DNA of 37,103 nucleotides from Rhodococcus maanshanensis NBRC 100610 (GTDB lineage Bacteria > Actinomycetota > Actinomycetes > Mycobacteriales > Mycobacteriaceae): NCBI RefSeq assembly GCF_001894865.1, contig NZ_BCXA01000059.1:1-37103 (forward strand), in the 5' to 3' direction. A model generated the notes under the pieces. It worked only from the letters and a program-made list of their open reading frames with translations, ran no database searches and had not been told where the DNA came from. How positions within the stretch are numbered: the first letter of the stretch is position 1; the number at the start of each line of letters is the position of its first letter. Positions 25,302-33,224 of the stretch are shown one piece after another. The position numbers and the translations under genes were made by a program.

Positions 25302-26126
25302 GTGTCCTCCACCACAGCCGAGATTTCCGACATTTCGGAACAGTCCCCGCACTGCCTCGTCGAGAAGCGCGGTCACGTCCTCATCGTGACGATGAACCGC
25401 CCCGAGGCCCGCAACGCCCTGTCGGGCGAGATGATGGCGATCATGACCGAGGCCTGGGACCAGGTCGACAACGATCCCGACATCCGGGTCGCGGTCCTGA
25501 CCGGCGCCGGTGGCACGTTCTGCGCGGGCATGGACCTCAAGGCGATGAACAAGAACGCCCCCGGCGACACGTTCGCCAAGGGCACCATGGACCTGACCAA
25601 GCTGCCCGCGCTGCTCAAGGGCCGCCGGCTGACCAAGCCGCTGATCGCCGCGGTCGAGGGCGCGGCCATCGCGGGCGGCACCGAGATCCTGCAGGGCACC
25701 GACATCCGGGTGGCTGGCGAGGGCGCCAAGTTCGGCGTCTCCGAGGCGCGGCTGGGACTGTTCCCGCTCGGCGGTTCCGCGGTCCGCCTGGTCCGCCAGA
25801 TCCCCTACACCGTCGCCGCCGAGATCCTGCTCACCGGCCGGAACGTCCCGGCGCCCGAGGCCAAGGAACTCGGCCTGATCGGCCACGTCGTCCCGGACGG
25901 ACAGGCACTGACCAAGGCGCTCGAGATCGCCGACGCGATCGCCGCCAACGGCCCGATCGCCGTCCAGGCGATCCTCAAGACCATCCGCGTCACCGAGGGC
26001 ATGCACGAGGAAGAGGCCTTCAAGCTCGAGGCCGAGATCGGTGCCGAGGTGTTCAAGAGCGACGACGCCAAGGAGGGCCCGCGCTCGTTCGCCGAGAAGC
26101 GCGCCCCGAAGTTCCAGGGCAAGTAG
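25302..26126 (+). CDS. echA19: EchA19-like steroid enoyl-CoA hydratase
   Basis: A 274-residue crotonase-fold protein. The first oxyanion-hole region is [14 protein letters not shown], the second is [19 protein letters not shown], with the acid/base region [17 protein letters not shown] following. M. tuberculosis EchA19 hydrates the steroid enoyl-CoA that arises during side-chain beta-oxidation. The start is a GTG at 25302, after a weak GGGAG site. It is divergent from fadD19, as Rv3516 is from Rv3515c, and shares its operator. Confidence 0.92.
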   Translation: MSSTTAEISDISEQSPHCLVEKRGHVLIVTMNRPEARNALSGEMMAIMTEAWDQVDNDPDIRVAVLTGAGGTFCAGMDLKAMNKNAPGDTFAKGTMDLTKLPALLKGRRLTKPLIAAVEGAAIAGGTEILQGTDIRVAGEGAKFGVSEARLGLFPLGGSAVRLVRQIPYTVAAEILLTGRNVPAPEAKELGLIGHVVPDGQALTKALEIADAIAANGPIAVQAILKTIRVTEGMHEEEAFKLEAEIGAEVFKSDDAKEGPRSFAEKRAPKFQGK

Positions 26127-26149
26127 CGACCGGTCTCCCCGGCAACGAC

Positions 26150-26717
26150 ATGCAAACCCCGACGACACAGCACCGCGTCGTCGGGGTTTTGCTTGCCGCG
26201 GGCCAGGGCAGCCGGTACGGCATGCCAAAGGTCTTGGCGCATCAGGGCGCTTGGCTCCGCACCGCGGTCGCGGCGCTGCGGGGCGGGGGCTGCTCCCGGG
26301 TCATCGTCGTGCTGGGCGCGGCGGACACCGAGGTGCCGCACGGCGCGGAGGCCGTCCATGCACCCGACTGGTGCGAGGGGGTCGGCGCCTCGCTGCGGGC
26401 GGGCCTCGCGGCCGCCTCCGCCGATCCGGGGGGCGGACTACGCCGCCGTCCACCTGGTCGATCTGCCGGATGTGCACGCCGAGGCCGTCGCCAGGGTCAT
26501 CGCCGCCGCGGCCACCACCGAGAGCGGGCTCGCGCGGGCGTACTACGGGGACCGACCCGGCCACCCCGTCGTGATGGCCCGCGCTCACTGGGCCGCGGTG
26601 ACGGCAACGGCGAGGGGCGACGAGGGCGCCCTCCCCTACCTCCGCGAGCACGCAGGCCGCGTGCGACGGGTCGACTGCGGCGACCTGGCGACCGGGGTGG
26701 ATCGGGACACCCGCTGA
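26150..26717 (+). pseudogene. MobA-like nucleotidyltransferase, interrupted by a frameshift
   Basis: The N-terminal half (26150 onward) carries the nucleotide-binding motif VLLAAGQGSRYGMPK (about residues 13-27) and runs to about residue 95. The C-terminal half continues only in another frame, from 26433, with DYAAVHLVDLPDVHAEAV and GDRPGHPVVMARAHW, and stops at 26717. The switch falls on a run of six G at 26428-26433; seven G would restore one 189-residue protein of the MobA/MocA-like NTP-transferase family. Either the gene is broken or the run is a sequencing error. No link to sterol catabolism is known. Its first codons form a terminator-like hairpin (26154-26189). Confidence 0.75.
26154..26189 (+). 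terminator. Terminator-like hairpin after echA19, inside the next reading frame
   Basis: Arms of 13 bases (AAACCCCGACGAC, 26154-26166, and its complement, 26177-26189) with a 10-base loop, ending in TTTTGCTT. It starts 27 bases after the echA19 stop and looks like its intrinsic terminator, yet it lies inside the start of the nucleotidyltransferase coding region. Confidence 0.65.
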
Positions 26718-26727
26718 CCCGCCCCAC

Positions 26728-26772
26728 GGATCGGGCCCCTGGTTGCCGATACGGCGACCAGGGGCCCGATCC
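26728..26772. terminator. Bidirectional terminator between convergent genes
   Basis: Perfect 16-base arms (26728-26743 and 26757-26772) with a 13-base loop, located between the nucleotidyltransferase stop (26717) and the stop of the convergent oxidoreductase (26793). A KstR-like palindrome begins at the next base. Confidence 0.8.
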
Positions 26773-26786
26773 TGGAACGTGTTCCA
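26773..26786. promoter_or_regulatory. KstR operator in a convergent 3' region (perfect consensus)
   Basis: TGGAACGTGTTCCA is a fully palindromic match to TnnAACnnGTTnnA. No gene starts nearby: it sits six bases past the 3' end of the minus-strand oxidoreductase and directly beside a terminator hairpin. Confidence 0.55.
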
Positions 26787-26792
26787 CTCACA

Positions 26793-27833
26793 TCAGGCCG
26801 GGTTGACCGCCGCCGCGAGCTGACGCATGTGCTCGACGTTCCGACAGGTCACCAACAGCATGGTGACGCCGGCCTCCTCCCACTGCTTGACCTGGGTGCG
26901 CACCTCGTCGACGTTGCCGATGATCATCGTGTCGGTGACCATCTGGTCCGGGACGATCGCGGCCGCCTCCTCCTTGCGGCCCGACAGGAACAGCTTGCCG
27001 ATCTCCTTGACCTCCTCGCCGTAGCCCATCCGGGTGTACACCTGGGCGTGGAAGTTCAGCTCTGGCGCGCCCATCCCGCCGACGTAGAGCGCGGTGATCG
27101 GCTTGAGCTTCGCGATCTCCGCCGCCCGATCGTCGGTGATGACGACCTGGCAGGTGGCCGCGATCTCGAAGTCCTCGCGGCTGCGCCGGGCGCCGGGGCG
27201 CGCGAAGCCCTCGTCGAGCCATTCGTTGTACATCGGCGCCAGGCGCGGGGTGTAGTAGATCGCCAGCCAGCCGTCGGCGATCTCGGCGGTGAGCGCGACG
27301 TTCTTCGGACCCTCCGCACCGAGCCAGATCGGCAGGTCAGCGCGCAGCGGATGGGTGATCGGCTTGAGCGGCTTGCCCAGCCCCATGCCCCCCTCGCCCT
27401 GGAACGGCAGCGGGTAGTGCGGGCCGTCGTTGGTCACCGGCGCCTCCCTCGCGAGCACCTGACGCACGATCGAGACGTACTCCCTGGTGCGCGCCAGCGG
27501 CTTCGGGAAGGGCTGTCCGTACCAGCCCTCGACGACCTGCGGCCCGGAGACGCCGAGGCCGAGGATCGCACGGCCGCCGGAGAGGTGGTCGAGGGTCAGC
27601 GCGTGCATCGCGGCGCCGGTGGGCGTCCTGGCGGACAGCTGCGCCACCGAGGTGCCGAGCCGGATCCGCTCCGTGCTCGAGCCCCACCAGGCCAACGGGG
27701 TGAACGCGTCGTTGCCCCAGGACTCGGCCGAGAAGACCGCGTCGAATCCCGCCGTATCGGCCTCGGTCACCAACTCCTGGGCGTTGGCGGGGGGCTGCGC
27801 GCCCCAGTATCCGAGTTGCAACCCAAGCTTCAC
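26793..27833 (-). CDS. Luciferase-like (LLM) F420/flavin-dependent oxidoreductase, Rv3520c-like
   Basis: A 346-residue TIM-barrel protein of the luciferase-like monooxygenase family. The VKLGLQLGYWGAQPP start, the ESWGNDAFTPLAWW segment and LGLGVSGPQVVEGWYGQPFP are as in M. tuberculosis Rv3520c, which is annotated as a coenzyme F420-dependent oxidoreductase. I place the start at the GTG at 27833, preceded by GGAGG; the frame extends a few codons upstream without a ribosome site. It is divergent from the DUF35 gene with a KstR-like operator between, so it belongs to the sterol regulon. The exact redox step is unknown. Confidence 0.88.
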   Translation of the reverse strand: MKLGLQLGYWGAQPPANAQELVTEADTAGFDAVFSAESWGNDAFTPLAWWGSSTERIRLGTSVAQLSARTPTGAAMHALTLDHLSGGRAILGLGVSGPQVVEGWYGQPFPKPLARTREYVSIVRQVLAREAPVTNDGPHYPLPFQGEGGMGLGKPLKPITHPLRADLPIWLGAEGPKNVALTAEIADGWLAIYYTPRLAPMYNEWLDEGFARPGARRSREDFEIAATCQVVITDDRAAEIAKLKPITALYVGGMGAPELNFHAQVYTRMGYGEEVKEIGKLFLSGRKEEAAAIVPDQMVTDTMIIGNVDEVRTQVKQWEEAGVTMLLVTCRNVEHMRQLAAAVNPA

Positions 27834-27873
27834 GAAAATCCTCCAGTTCAACAGTGACTATTGCCAGTGGAAT

Positions 27874-27887
27874 AAGAACCTGTTCTA
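27874..27887. promoter_or_regulatory. KstR-like operator in the divergent DUF35/LLM promoter
   Basis: AAGAACCTGTTCTA matches the consensus apart from the first base. It lies 40 bases upstream of the minus-strand LLM gene and nine bases before the plus-strand DUF35 gene, so it can serve both. Confidence 0.7.
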
Positions 27888-27896
27888 CTCGACTTT

Positions 27897-28868
27897 GTGA
27901 CCCCTGAAAAGACCCAAGTGGCCGAGCAGCCCCTGAGGGCACCACTAAATCTCAAATTCGACTACACGCGGTCCGTTGGACCGACCATCGGAGCGTTCGT
28001 CACCGGCCTACGCGACCGAAGGGTCGTGGGCGCCCGTGGCTCCGATGGCCGCGTCCACGTGCCGCCGACGGAGTTCGACCCCACCACCCACGAGCCGATG
28101 ACCGACTTCGTCGACGTCTCGGACACCGGCACGGTCGTCAGCTGGACGTGGATGCCCGATCCCATCGAGGGTCAGCCGCTGAGCCACCCGTTCGCGTGGG
28201 CGCTGGTCAAGTTGGACGGCGCCGACACGTCGATCCTGCACGCCGTCGACGCCGGATCGGCAGACGCGATGAGCACCGGTATGCGGGTGCGGGTCCGCTG
28301 GGCCGACGAGCGCACCGGGCACATCCGCGACATCGCGTGCTTCGAACCCGGCGAGAGCGAGTCGACCCCGGCGCCGTCCGGCGGCGAGCCCGTCACCGAC
28401 ATCGTCACCCCGATCGACCTGCACTACACGCACACCGCCTCGTTCGAGGAGACCTACTACCTCCTCGGTCTGATGGAGGGCAAGATCATCGGTGGCCGCA
28501 CCGACGCGAACGGCAAGGTCTACGTGCCGCCGCGCGGCGCCAACCCTACCGACGGCATGCCGACCAAGGAGCAGGTCGAGGTGTCCGACAAGGGCGTCAT
28601 CACGACCTTCTGCATCGTCAACGTCCCGTTCCTTGGCCAGTCGATCAAGCCCCCGTATGTCGCGGCCTACGTCCTGCTCGACGGCGCGGACATCCCGTTC
28701 CTGCACCTGATCCTCGAGGTCGATCCGGCCGAGGTCCGGATGGGCATGCGCGTCGAGGCCGTCTGGCGGCCGAAGGAGGAGTGGGTGTACTCACTCCGGA
28801 ACGTCTCCCATTTCCGTCCCAGCGGTGAGCCGGACGCGGACTACGACACCTACAAGCACCACCTCTAG
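27897..28868 (+). CDS. Tandem DUF35 (OB-fold) protein, Rv3521-like
   Basis: A 323-residue protein built of two DUF35-like repeats: residues about 20-150 (DRRVVGARGSDGRVHVPP, then VSDTGTVVSWTW) and about 175-310 (EGKIIGGRTDANGKVYVPP, then VSDKGVITTFCIV). DUF35 proteins partner thiolase-fold enzymes; ChsH2-DUF35 binds the aldolase Ltp2 in cholesterol side-chain cleavage. The Cys pairs of the usual DUF35 zinc ribbon are absent in both repeats. The start is a GTG at 27897, close to the operator, with no clear ribosome site, so it may be leaderless. It is followed 14 bases later by ltp4, and it probably binds the Ltp4/Ltp3 pair. Confidence 0.88.
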   Translation: MTPEKTQVAEQPLRAPLNLKFDYTRSVGPTIGAFVTGLRDRRVVGARGSDGRVHVPPTEFDPTTHEPMTDFVDVSDTGTVVSWTWMPDPIEGQPLSHPFAWALVKLDGADTSILHAVDAGSADAMSTGMRVRVRWADERTGHIRDIACFEPGESESTPAPSGGEPVTDIVTPIDLHYTHTASFEETYYLLGLMEGKIIGGRTDANGKVYVPPRGANPTDGMPTKEQVEVSDKGVITTFCIVNVPFLGQSIKPPYVAAYVLLDGADIPFLHLILEVDPAEVRMGMRVEAVWRPKEEWVYSLRNVSHFRPSGEPDADYDTYKHHL

Positions 28869-28882
28869 GAGCCGAAAAGACC

Positions 28883-29950
28883 ATGACAGACATTGCAGTC
28901 GTCGGCTTCGCACAGGCCCCCCATGTGCGCGAGACAACCGGCACCACGAACGGTGTCGAGATGCTCGTCCCCTGCTTCCAGGAGCTCTACTCCGAGCTGG
29001 GAATCACCAAGTCCGACATCGGTTTCTGGTGCTCGGGATCGTCCGACTACCTGGCAGGCCGCTCGTTCTCGTTCATCTCCGCGATCGACTCGATCGGCGC
29101 CGTGCCGCCGATCAACGAGTCGCACGTCGAGATGGACGCCGCCTGGGCGCTGTACGAGGCCTGGGTCAAGATCATGACCGGTGAGGTCGACACCGCCCTG
29201 GTGTACGGCTTCGGCAAGTCGTCGGCGGGCAACCTCCGGCAGATCCTTGCCATGCAGACCGACCCGTACCTCGTCGCGCCGCTGTGGCCGGACTCCGTCT
29301 CGATGGCGGGCCTGCAGGCCCGGCTCGGGCTCGAGGCAGGCAAGTGGACGGCCGAGGAGATGGCCGCCATCGCCCAGCGCAGCCGCGCCGCAGCCAAGAC
29401 CAACCCGAACGCGCAGATCTCCGGCGACGTCGACGTCGAGGCGCTGCTTGCGTCGGATTACGTCGCGGACCCGCTGCGGGCCCACGACTGCGCGCCGATC
29501 ACCGATGGTGCGGCCGCGATCATCCTGGCCCGCGGCGACCGCGCCCGCGAGCTGTGTGAGCGGCCCGCGTGGATCACCGGGATCGAGCATCGGATCGACT
29601 CCCCCGTCATCGGATCGCGTGACCTGACCACGTCGCCGTCGACCGCGGCAGCCGCCCGGGCCGCAACCGGTGGTGACGTCTCGAACATCGACGTCGCCGA
29701 GCTGCACGCCCCGTTCACGCATCAGGAGATCATCCTGCGCGAGGCGATCGGGCTGACCGATGCCACCACGATCAACCCGTCGGGCGGTCCGCTGACCGGC
29801 AACCCGATGTTCTCCGGCGGCCTCGAGCGCATCGGCTACGCGGCACGGAAGATCATGAGCGGTGACGCGCAGCGCACCCTCGCCCACGCCACCAGTGGCC
29901 CTGTGCTGCAGCAGAACCTGGTCGCAGTCATGGAAGGACGCAACAACTGA
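28883..29950 (+). CDS. ltp4: Ltp4-like thiolase-fold protein (putative steroid aldolase subunit)
   Basis: A 355-residue protein of the SCP-x thiolase-like family. It has the fold markers DCAPITDGAAAIILA and VAELHAPFTHQEI. The thiolase nucleophilic Cys is missing (EMDAAWALYEAW region), and the GHP His motif is replaced by NPSGGPLTGNP, so it is not a real thiolase. Ltp3 and Ltp4 in Rhodococcus are required to degrade side chains of C24-branched sterols, where an aldolase cleavage is expected. The C-terminal site, equivalent to the catalytic Tyr of Ltp2-type aldolases, reads HATSGP without Tyr. It ends with a one-base overlap with ltp3. Confidence 0.88.
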   Translation: MTDIAVVGFAQAPHVRETTGTTNGVEMLVPCFQELYSELGITKSDIGFWCSGSSDYLAGRSFSFISAIDSIGAVPPINESHVEMDAAWALYEAWVKIMTGEVDTALVYGFGKSSAGNLRQILAMQTDPYLVAPLWPDSVSMAGLQARLGLEAGKWTAEEMAAIAQRSRAAAKTNPNAQISGDVDVEALLASDYVADPLRAHDCAPITDGAAAIILARGDRARELCERPAWITGIEHRIDSPVIGSRDLTTSPSTAAAARAATGGDVSNIDVAELHAPFTHQEIILREAIGLTDATTINPSGGPLTGNPMFSGGLERIGYAARKIMSGDAQRTLAHATSGPVLQQNLVAVMEGRNN

Positions 29951-31125
29951 TGGCGAAGCAATTGGCAGCCGTCCTCGGCACAGGCCAGACCTACTACGTC
30001 GCCAAGCGCCACGACGTCACGATGGCAGGCATGATCCGCGAGGCCGTCGACCGCGCGATGGCCGACGCCCACGTCGGCTGGGACGACATCGACGCCATCG
30101 TGATCGGCAAGGCCCCCGACCTGTTCGAGGGGTCGATGATGCCGGAGCTCGCAATGTCGGATGCGTTGGGCGCCAACGGCAAGCCGCTGCTGCGCGTGCA
30201 CACCGCTGGATCGGTCGGCGCCTCGACGGGCAATGTCGCGGCCAGCCTGGTGCAGTCCGGCGTCCACAAGCGGGTGCTCGCCGTGTCGTGGGAGAAGCAG
30301 TCCGAGTCCAACGCGATGTGGGCGCTGTCGACGCCGGTGCCGTTCACGATGCCGGTCGGCGCGGGCGCGGGCGGCTTCTTCGCTCCGCACGTGCGCTCGT
30401 ACATCCGCCGCTCGGGCGCGCCCGATCACATCGGCGCGATGGTGGCCGTCAAGGACCGCCGCAACGGTGCACTGAACCCGTACGCGCACCTCAAGCAGGG
30501 CGACATCACCGTCGAGTCCGTGATGGCGTCCCAGATGTTGTGGGACCCCATCCGTTTCGACGAGACGTGCCCGTCCTCGGACGGCGCCTGCGCCATCGTG
30601 ATCGGCAACGAGGACGCGGCGAAGGAGATCCTGTCCGAGGGCCGCAAGGTGGCGTGGATCCACGCCACCGCGATGCGCACCGAGCCGCTGGCATACGCCG
30701 GCCGCAACGTCGCGAACCCGCAGGCAGGCCGCGACGCCGCGGCCGCGCTGTGGAAGGCCGCAGGCATCACCGATCCGCTCACCGAGATCGACGAGGCCGA
30801 GATCTACGTGCCGTTCTCGTGGTTCGAGCCGATGTGGCTGGAGAACCTCGGCTTCGTGCCGGAGGACCAGGGCTGGAAGTTCACCGAGGCAGGCGAGACC
30901 GCGATCGGCGGGCAGTTGCCGGTCAACGCGTCGGGCGGCGTGCTCTCGTCGAATCCGATCGGCGCGTCCGGCATGATCCGCTACGCGGAGTCCGCGATGC
31001 AGGTGATGGAGCGGGCCGGTGACCACCAGGTCGACGGCGCACGCAAGGCCTTCGGTCATGCGTACGGCGGTGGCTCGCAGTACTTCGCGATGTGGGTGGT
31101 CGGTACCGACCGCCCGACCAACTAG
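29950..31125 (+). CDS. ltp3: Ltp3-like thiolase-fold protein (putative steroid aldolase subunit)
   Basis: A 391-residue SCP-x thiolase-like protein. The usual nucleophilic Cys segment reads VHTAGSVGAST, without Cys, and the C-terminal CxGGG motif of thiolases reads HAYGGGSQY, with Tyr372 replacing Cys. A Tyr at this place is characteristic of Ltp2-type retro-aldolases, so this is the likely catalytic subunit of an aldolase acting on C24-branched sterol side chains. The ATG at 29950 shares its A with the ltp4 stop (TGATG), so the two are made together and probably form a heterodimer. Confidence 0.88.
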   Translation: MAKQLAAVLGTGQTYYVAKRHDVTMAGMIREAVDRAMADAHVGWDDIDAIVIGKAPDLFEGSMMPELAMSDALGANGKPLLRVHTAGSVGASTGNVAASLVQSGVHKRVLAVSWEKQSESNAMWALSTPVPFTMPVGAGAGGFFAPHVRSYIRRSGAPDHIGAMVAVKDRRNGALNPYAHLKQGDITVESVMASQMLWDPIRFDETCPSSDGACAIVIGNEDAAKEILSEGRKVAWIHATAMRTEPLAYAGRNVANPQAGRDAAAALWKAAGITDPLTEIDEAEIYVPFSWFEPMWLENLGFVPEDQGWKFTEAGETAIGGQLPVNASGGVLSSNPIGASGMIRYAESAMQVMERAGDHQVDGARKAFGHAYGGGSQYFAMWVVGTDRPTN

Positions 31126-31137
31126 GAGGGACGCGCC

Positions 31138-32013
31138 GTGAAGTTCAGCGTCGGAATTGCGATGAGCCCGCTCGATCAGCTCATCCCGCTCGCGCAGACC
31201 GCCGAGGAGTGCGGGTTCGCCAATATCGCCTTGCCGGACTCGCTGTTCTACATGGAGACGGCGGCGGCCGACTACCCGTACACCCCCGACGGCTCCCGGA
31301 TGTGGAACGCCGAGACCCCGTGGGTGGATCCGCTGATCGCCGCGGCCGCGCTCGGGGCTGCCACCTCCACCATCGGCTTCTACACGAACGTACTGAAGCT
31401 GGGGTCGCGGAACCCGCTGCTGCTCGCGCGGCAGGTCGGGTCGGTGGCGAACCTGACCGGGAACCGGTTCGGCTTCGGCGTCGGGATCGGCTGGGCGCCG
31501 GAGGAGTTCGAGTGGTGCGGCGTGCCGTTCAAGAAGCGCGGCGCCCGCGTCGACGAGATGATCGAGATCATCAAGTTGACGCTCGCTGGCGGCATGGTCG
31601 AGTTCCACGGCGAGTTCTACGATTTCGATCGGCTGCAGATCAGCCCCGCGCCGAGCAAGCCGGTGCCGTTCTACGTCGGCGGACACACCGACGTGGCGCT
31701 GCGCCGGGCGGCCCGGGTTGGCGACGGCTGGACCTCGGCGATGATGAAGTTCAAGGACCTCGTCGAGACCAAGCGCAAGCTCGATGATCTGCGGGCCGAA
31801 TACGGCCGTGCCGATGAGCCTTTCGAGATGCAGGCCGTGTGCATCGACCGTTTCGGCAAGGACGGCTATGCCGAACTCGCCGACGCGGGCATCACCGATT
31901 CCATCGTGGTGCCGTGGATCTTCGACGGCGTGCCCTTCGACGGCCCGCTCGAGGCGAAGCAAGACTCGTTGCGCAAGTTCGCGGCCGACCACATCGCGGG
32001 AGGTGCGTCATGA
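31138..32013 (+). CDS. Luciferase-like (LLM) oxidoreductase of the F420-dependent type
   Basis: A 291-residue single-domain LLM protein: MKFSVGIAMSPLDQLIPLAQ at the N-terminus, GFGVGIGWAPEEFEWCGVPF (core of the family) and PFYVGGHTDVALRRAARVGDGW near the phosphate-binding site. Members use F420 or flavin. The start is a GTG at 31138 with an AGGAGGG ribosome site, 12 bases after ltp3. It is unlike the 346-residue LLM gene at 26793-27833, so the locus has two LLM enzymes. A role in side-chain redox chemistry is inferred from the operon only. Confidence 0.85.
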   Translation: MKFSVGIAMSPLDQLIPLAQTAEECGFANIALPDSLFYMETAAADYPYTPDGSRMWNAETPWVDPLIAAAALGAATSTIGFYTNVLKLGSRNPLLLARQVGSVANLTGNRFGFGVGIGWAPEEFEWCGVPFKKRGARVDEMIEIIKLTLAGGMVEFHGEFYDFDRLQISPAPSKPVPFYVGGHTDVALRRAARVGDGWTSAMMKFKDLVETKRKLDDLRAEYGRADEPFEMQAVCIDRFGKDGYAELADAGITDSIVVPWIFDGVPFDGPLEAKQDSLRKFAADHIAGGAS

Positions 32014-32429
32014 CCGATACCGCAACGGAGCACCCCGTCCGGATCGCCTCGCGCGCGTCCCAGTCCGCCGCGAGCGGTAAGCGCAAGGAGGAGTGGCTGG
32101 CGCTGTTCGCGGAGGACGGTTGGGTCGAGGACCCGGTAGGCCGTTCGGGTTTCGATCCAGAGGGCAAGGGTCACCACGGCCGGGAGGCCATCGCCCGCTT
32201 CTACGACATGACCATCGCGAACACCGAGTCGCTGACCTTCGACATCAGGGACACCCTGCAGTGCGGTGACGAGATGGTCTACATCGGCAGCATCCGGTCC
32301 GTCGTGGCGGGCAACCAGATCGATGCCGAGGGCGTGTTCATCTACCGGGTGAACGACGAGGGCAAGCTGCAGTCGATTCGGGCCTTCTGGGAGGTCGACC
32401 GGGCGATGAAGACGCTCGTGAAGCTGTAG
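32010..32429 (+). CDS. NTF2/SnoaL-like protein, possible steroid isomerase
   Basis: A 139-residue protein with a SnoaL/ketosteroid-isomerase-like alpha+beta barrel pattern: an N-terminal helix (KRKEEWLALFAEDGWVEDPVG), the GREAIARFYDMTI helix, then strands ending in IRAFWEVDRAM. The Asp in WVEDPVG lies where the catalytic Asp of ketosteroid isomerases is found. The ATG at 32010 overlaps the preceding stop by four bases (ATGA); the longer upstream frame is only overlap with the LLM gene. It is the last gene of the DUF35-ltp4-ltp3-LLM operon, followed by a strong terminator. The isomerase function is plausible but unproven. Confidence 0.82.
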   Translation: MTDTATEHPVRIASRASQSAASGKRKEEWLALFAEDGWVEDPVGRSGFDPEGKGHHGREAIARFYDMTIANTESLTFDIRDTLQCGDEMVYIGSIRSVVAGNQIDAEGVFIYRVNDEGKLQSIRAFWEVDRAMKTLVKL

Positions 32430-32444
32430 TACGCACGAACGCAG

Positions 32445-32481
32445 GAAGGACCGCACCTCGTAAATCGAGGTGCGGTCCTTC
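32445..32481 (+). terminator. Intrinsic terminator of the DUF35-ltp operon
   Basis: Sixteen-base arms (32445-32460 and 32466-32481) with a five-base loop (TAAAT) start 15 bases after the stop codon and are followed by a mixed T/C run. The clear end of the five-gene plus-strand operon. Confidence 0.85.
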
Positions 32482-32534
32482 TCGTTTCACGGCAGGGTGG
32501 GTCCGACCGCAGCCGATCGGAAGGACGACATCCA

Positions 32535-33137
32535 GTGCAGTGGCAAACGGAGGATCTCCGGATCTGTTTCGTCGGTGACTCTTTCGTCGCGGGCGTCGGC
32601 GACGAGACCGCGCTCGGCTGGGCCGGCCGACTGCTGGCCCGCAGCGCGCAGGCTGGACGACCGGTCACCGGCTACAACCTGGGGATCCGACGCGACACCT
32701 CGACCGACATCCGAGCGCGGCTGCGCGAGGAGGTCGAGCGCCGCAGGCCCGCGGCCGCGGAGCTGCGTCTGGTGTTCTCGTTCGGGGTCAACGACGCGAC
32801 CGCCACGGATGGCGGCCGCCGGGTCCCGGCCGAGACCTCGCGGGCGAACCTGATCCACTGTCTCGACGTCGCCGGGGCCGCGCCGGTCCTCTTCGTCGGC
32901 CCGGCGCCCGTAGACGACGCGGACCACAACCACCGGATCCTCCTGCTCAACAATGATTTTCGCGAGATCTGCGAGGACCGCGGCTGCACCTTCGTCGACG
33001 TGTTCACCGCGCTGGAGAACCACGACGTCTGGCGTCAGCAGGTACGCGACAGCGACGGCGCCCACCCGCGGTCCGCCGGCTACGCGGCCCTGTTCGAACT
33101 GGTGGCGCCCGCATGGGACGACTGGCTGCGCGGCTGA
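32535..33137 (+). CDS. SGNH/GDSL-family hydrolase
   Basis: A 200-residue SGNH hydrolase: block I FVGDSFVAGVGD (catalytic Ser near residue 16), block II Gly in YNLGIRRDTS, block III FSFGVND with the oxyanion Asn, and block V DSDGAHPRSAGY with the Asp-x2-His pair. There is no signal peptide, so it is probably cytoplasmic. Typical activities are esterase, thioesterase or lipase-like; the substrate is unknown. It starts with a GTG at 32535 (no ATG in range), 105 bases after the previous gene and behind its terminator, so it is a separate unit. I see no KstR site before it. Confidence 0.85.
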   Translation: MQWQTEDLRICFVGDSFVAGVGDETALGWAGRLLARSAQAGRPVTGYNLGIRRDTSTDIRARLREEVERRRPAAAELRLVFSFGVNDATATDGGRRVPAETSRANLIHCLDVAGAAPVLFVGPAPVDDADHNHRILLLNNDFREICEDRGCTFVDVFTALENHDVWRQQVRDSDGAHPRSAGYAALFELVAPAWDDWLRG

Positions 33138-33163
33138 GGCCACGGGCCGACCAGGAACGAAAA

Positions 33164-33200
33164 CGGCAGCGCCGGCGCGGTGACCGCGCCGGCGCTGCCG
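33164..33200. terminator. Bidirectional terminator between the SGNH hydrolase and cyp125
   Basis: Perfect 17-base arms (33164-33180 and 33184-33200) with a three-base loop, 26 bases after the SGNH stop and 24 bases before the stop of the convergent cyp125. Confidence 0.85.
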
Positions 33201-33224
33201 GATGGTGCTGGTGGATCGACTGCC

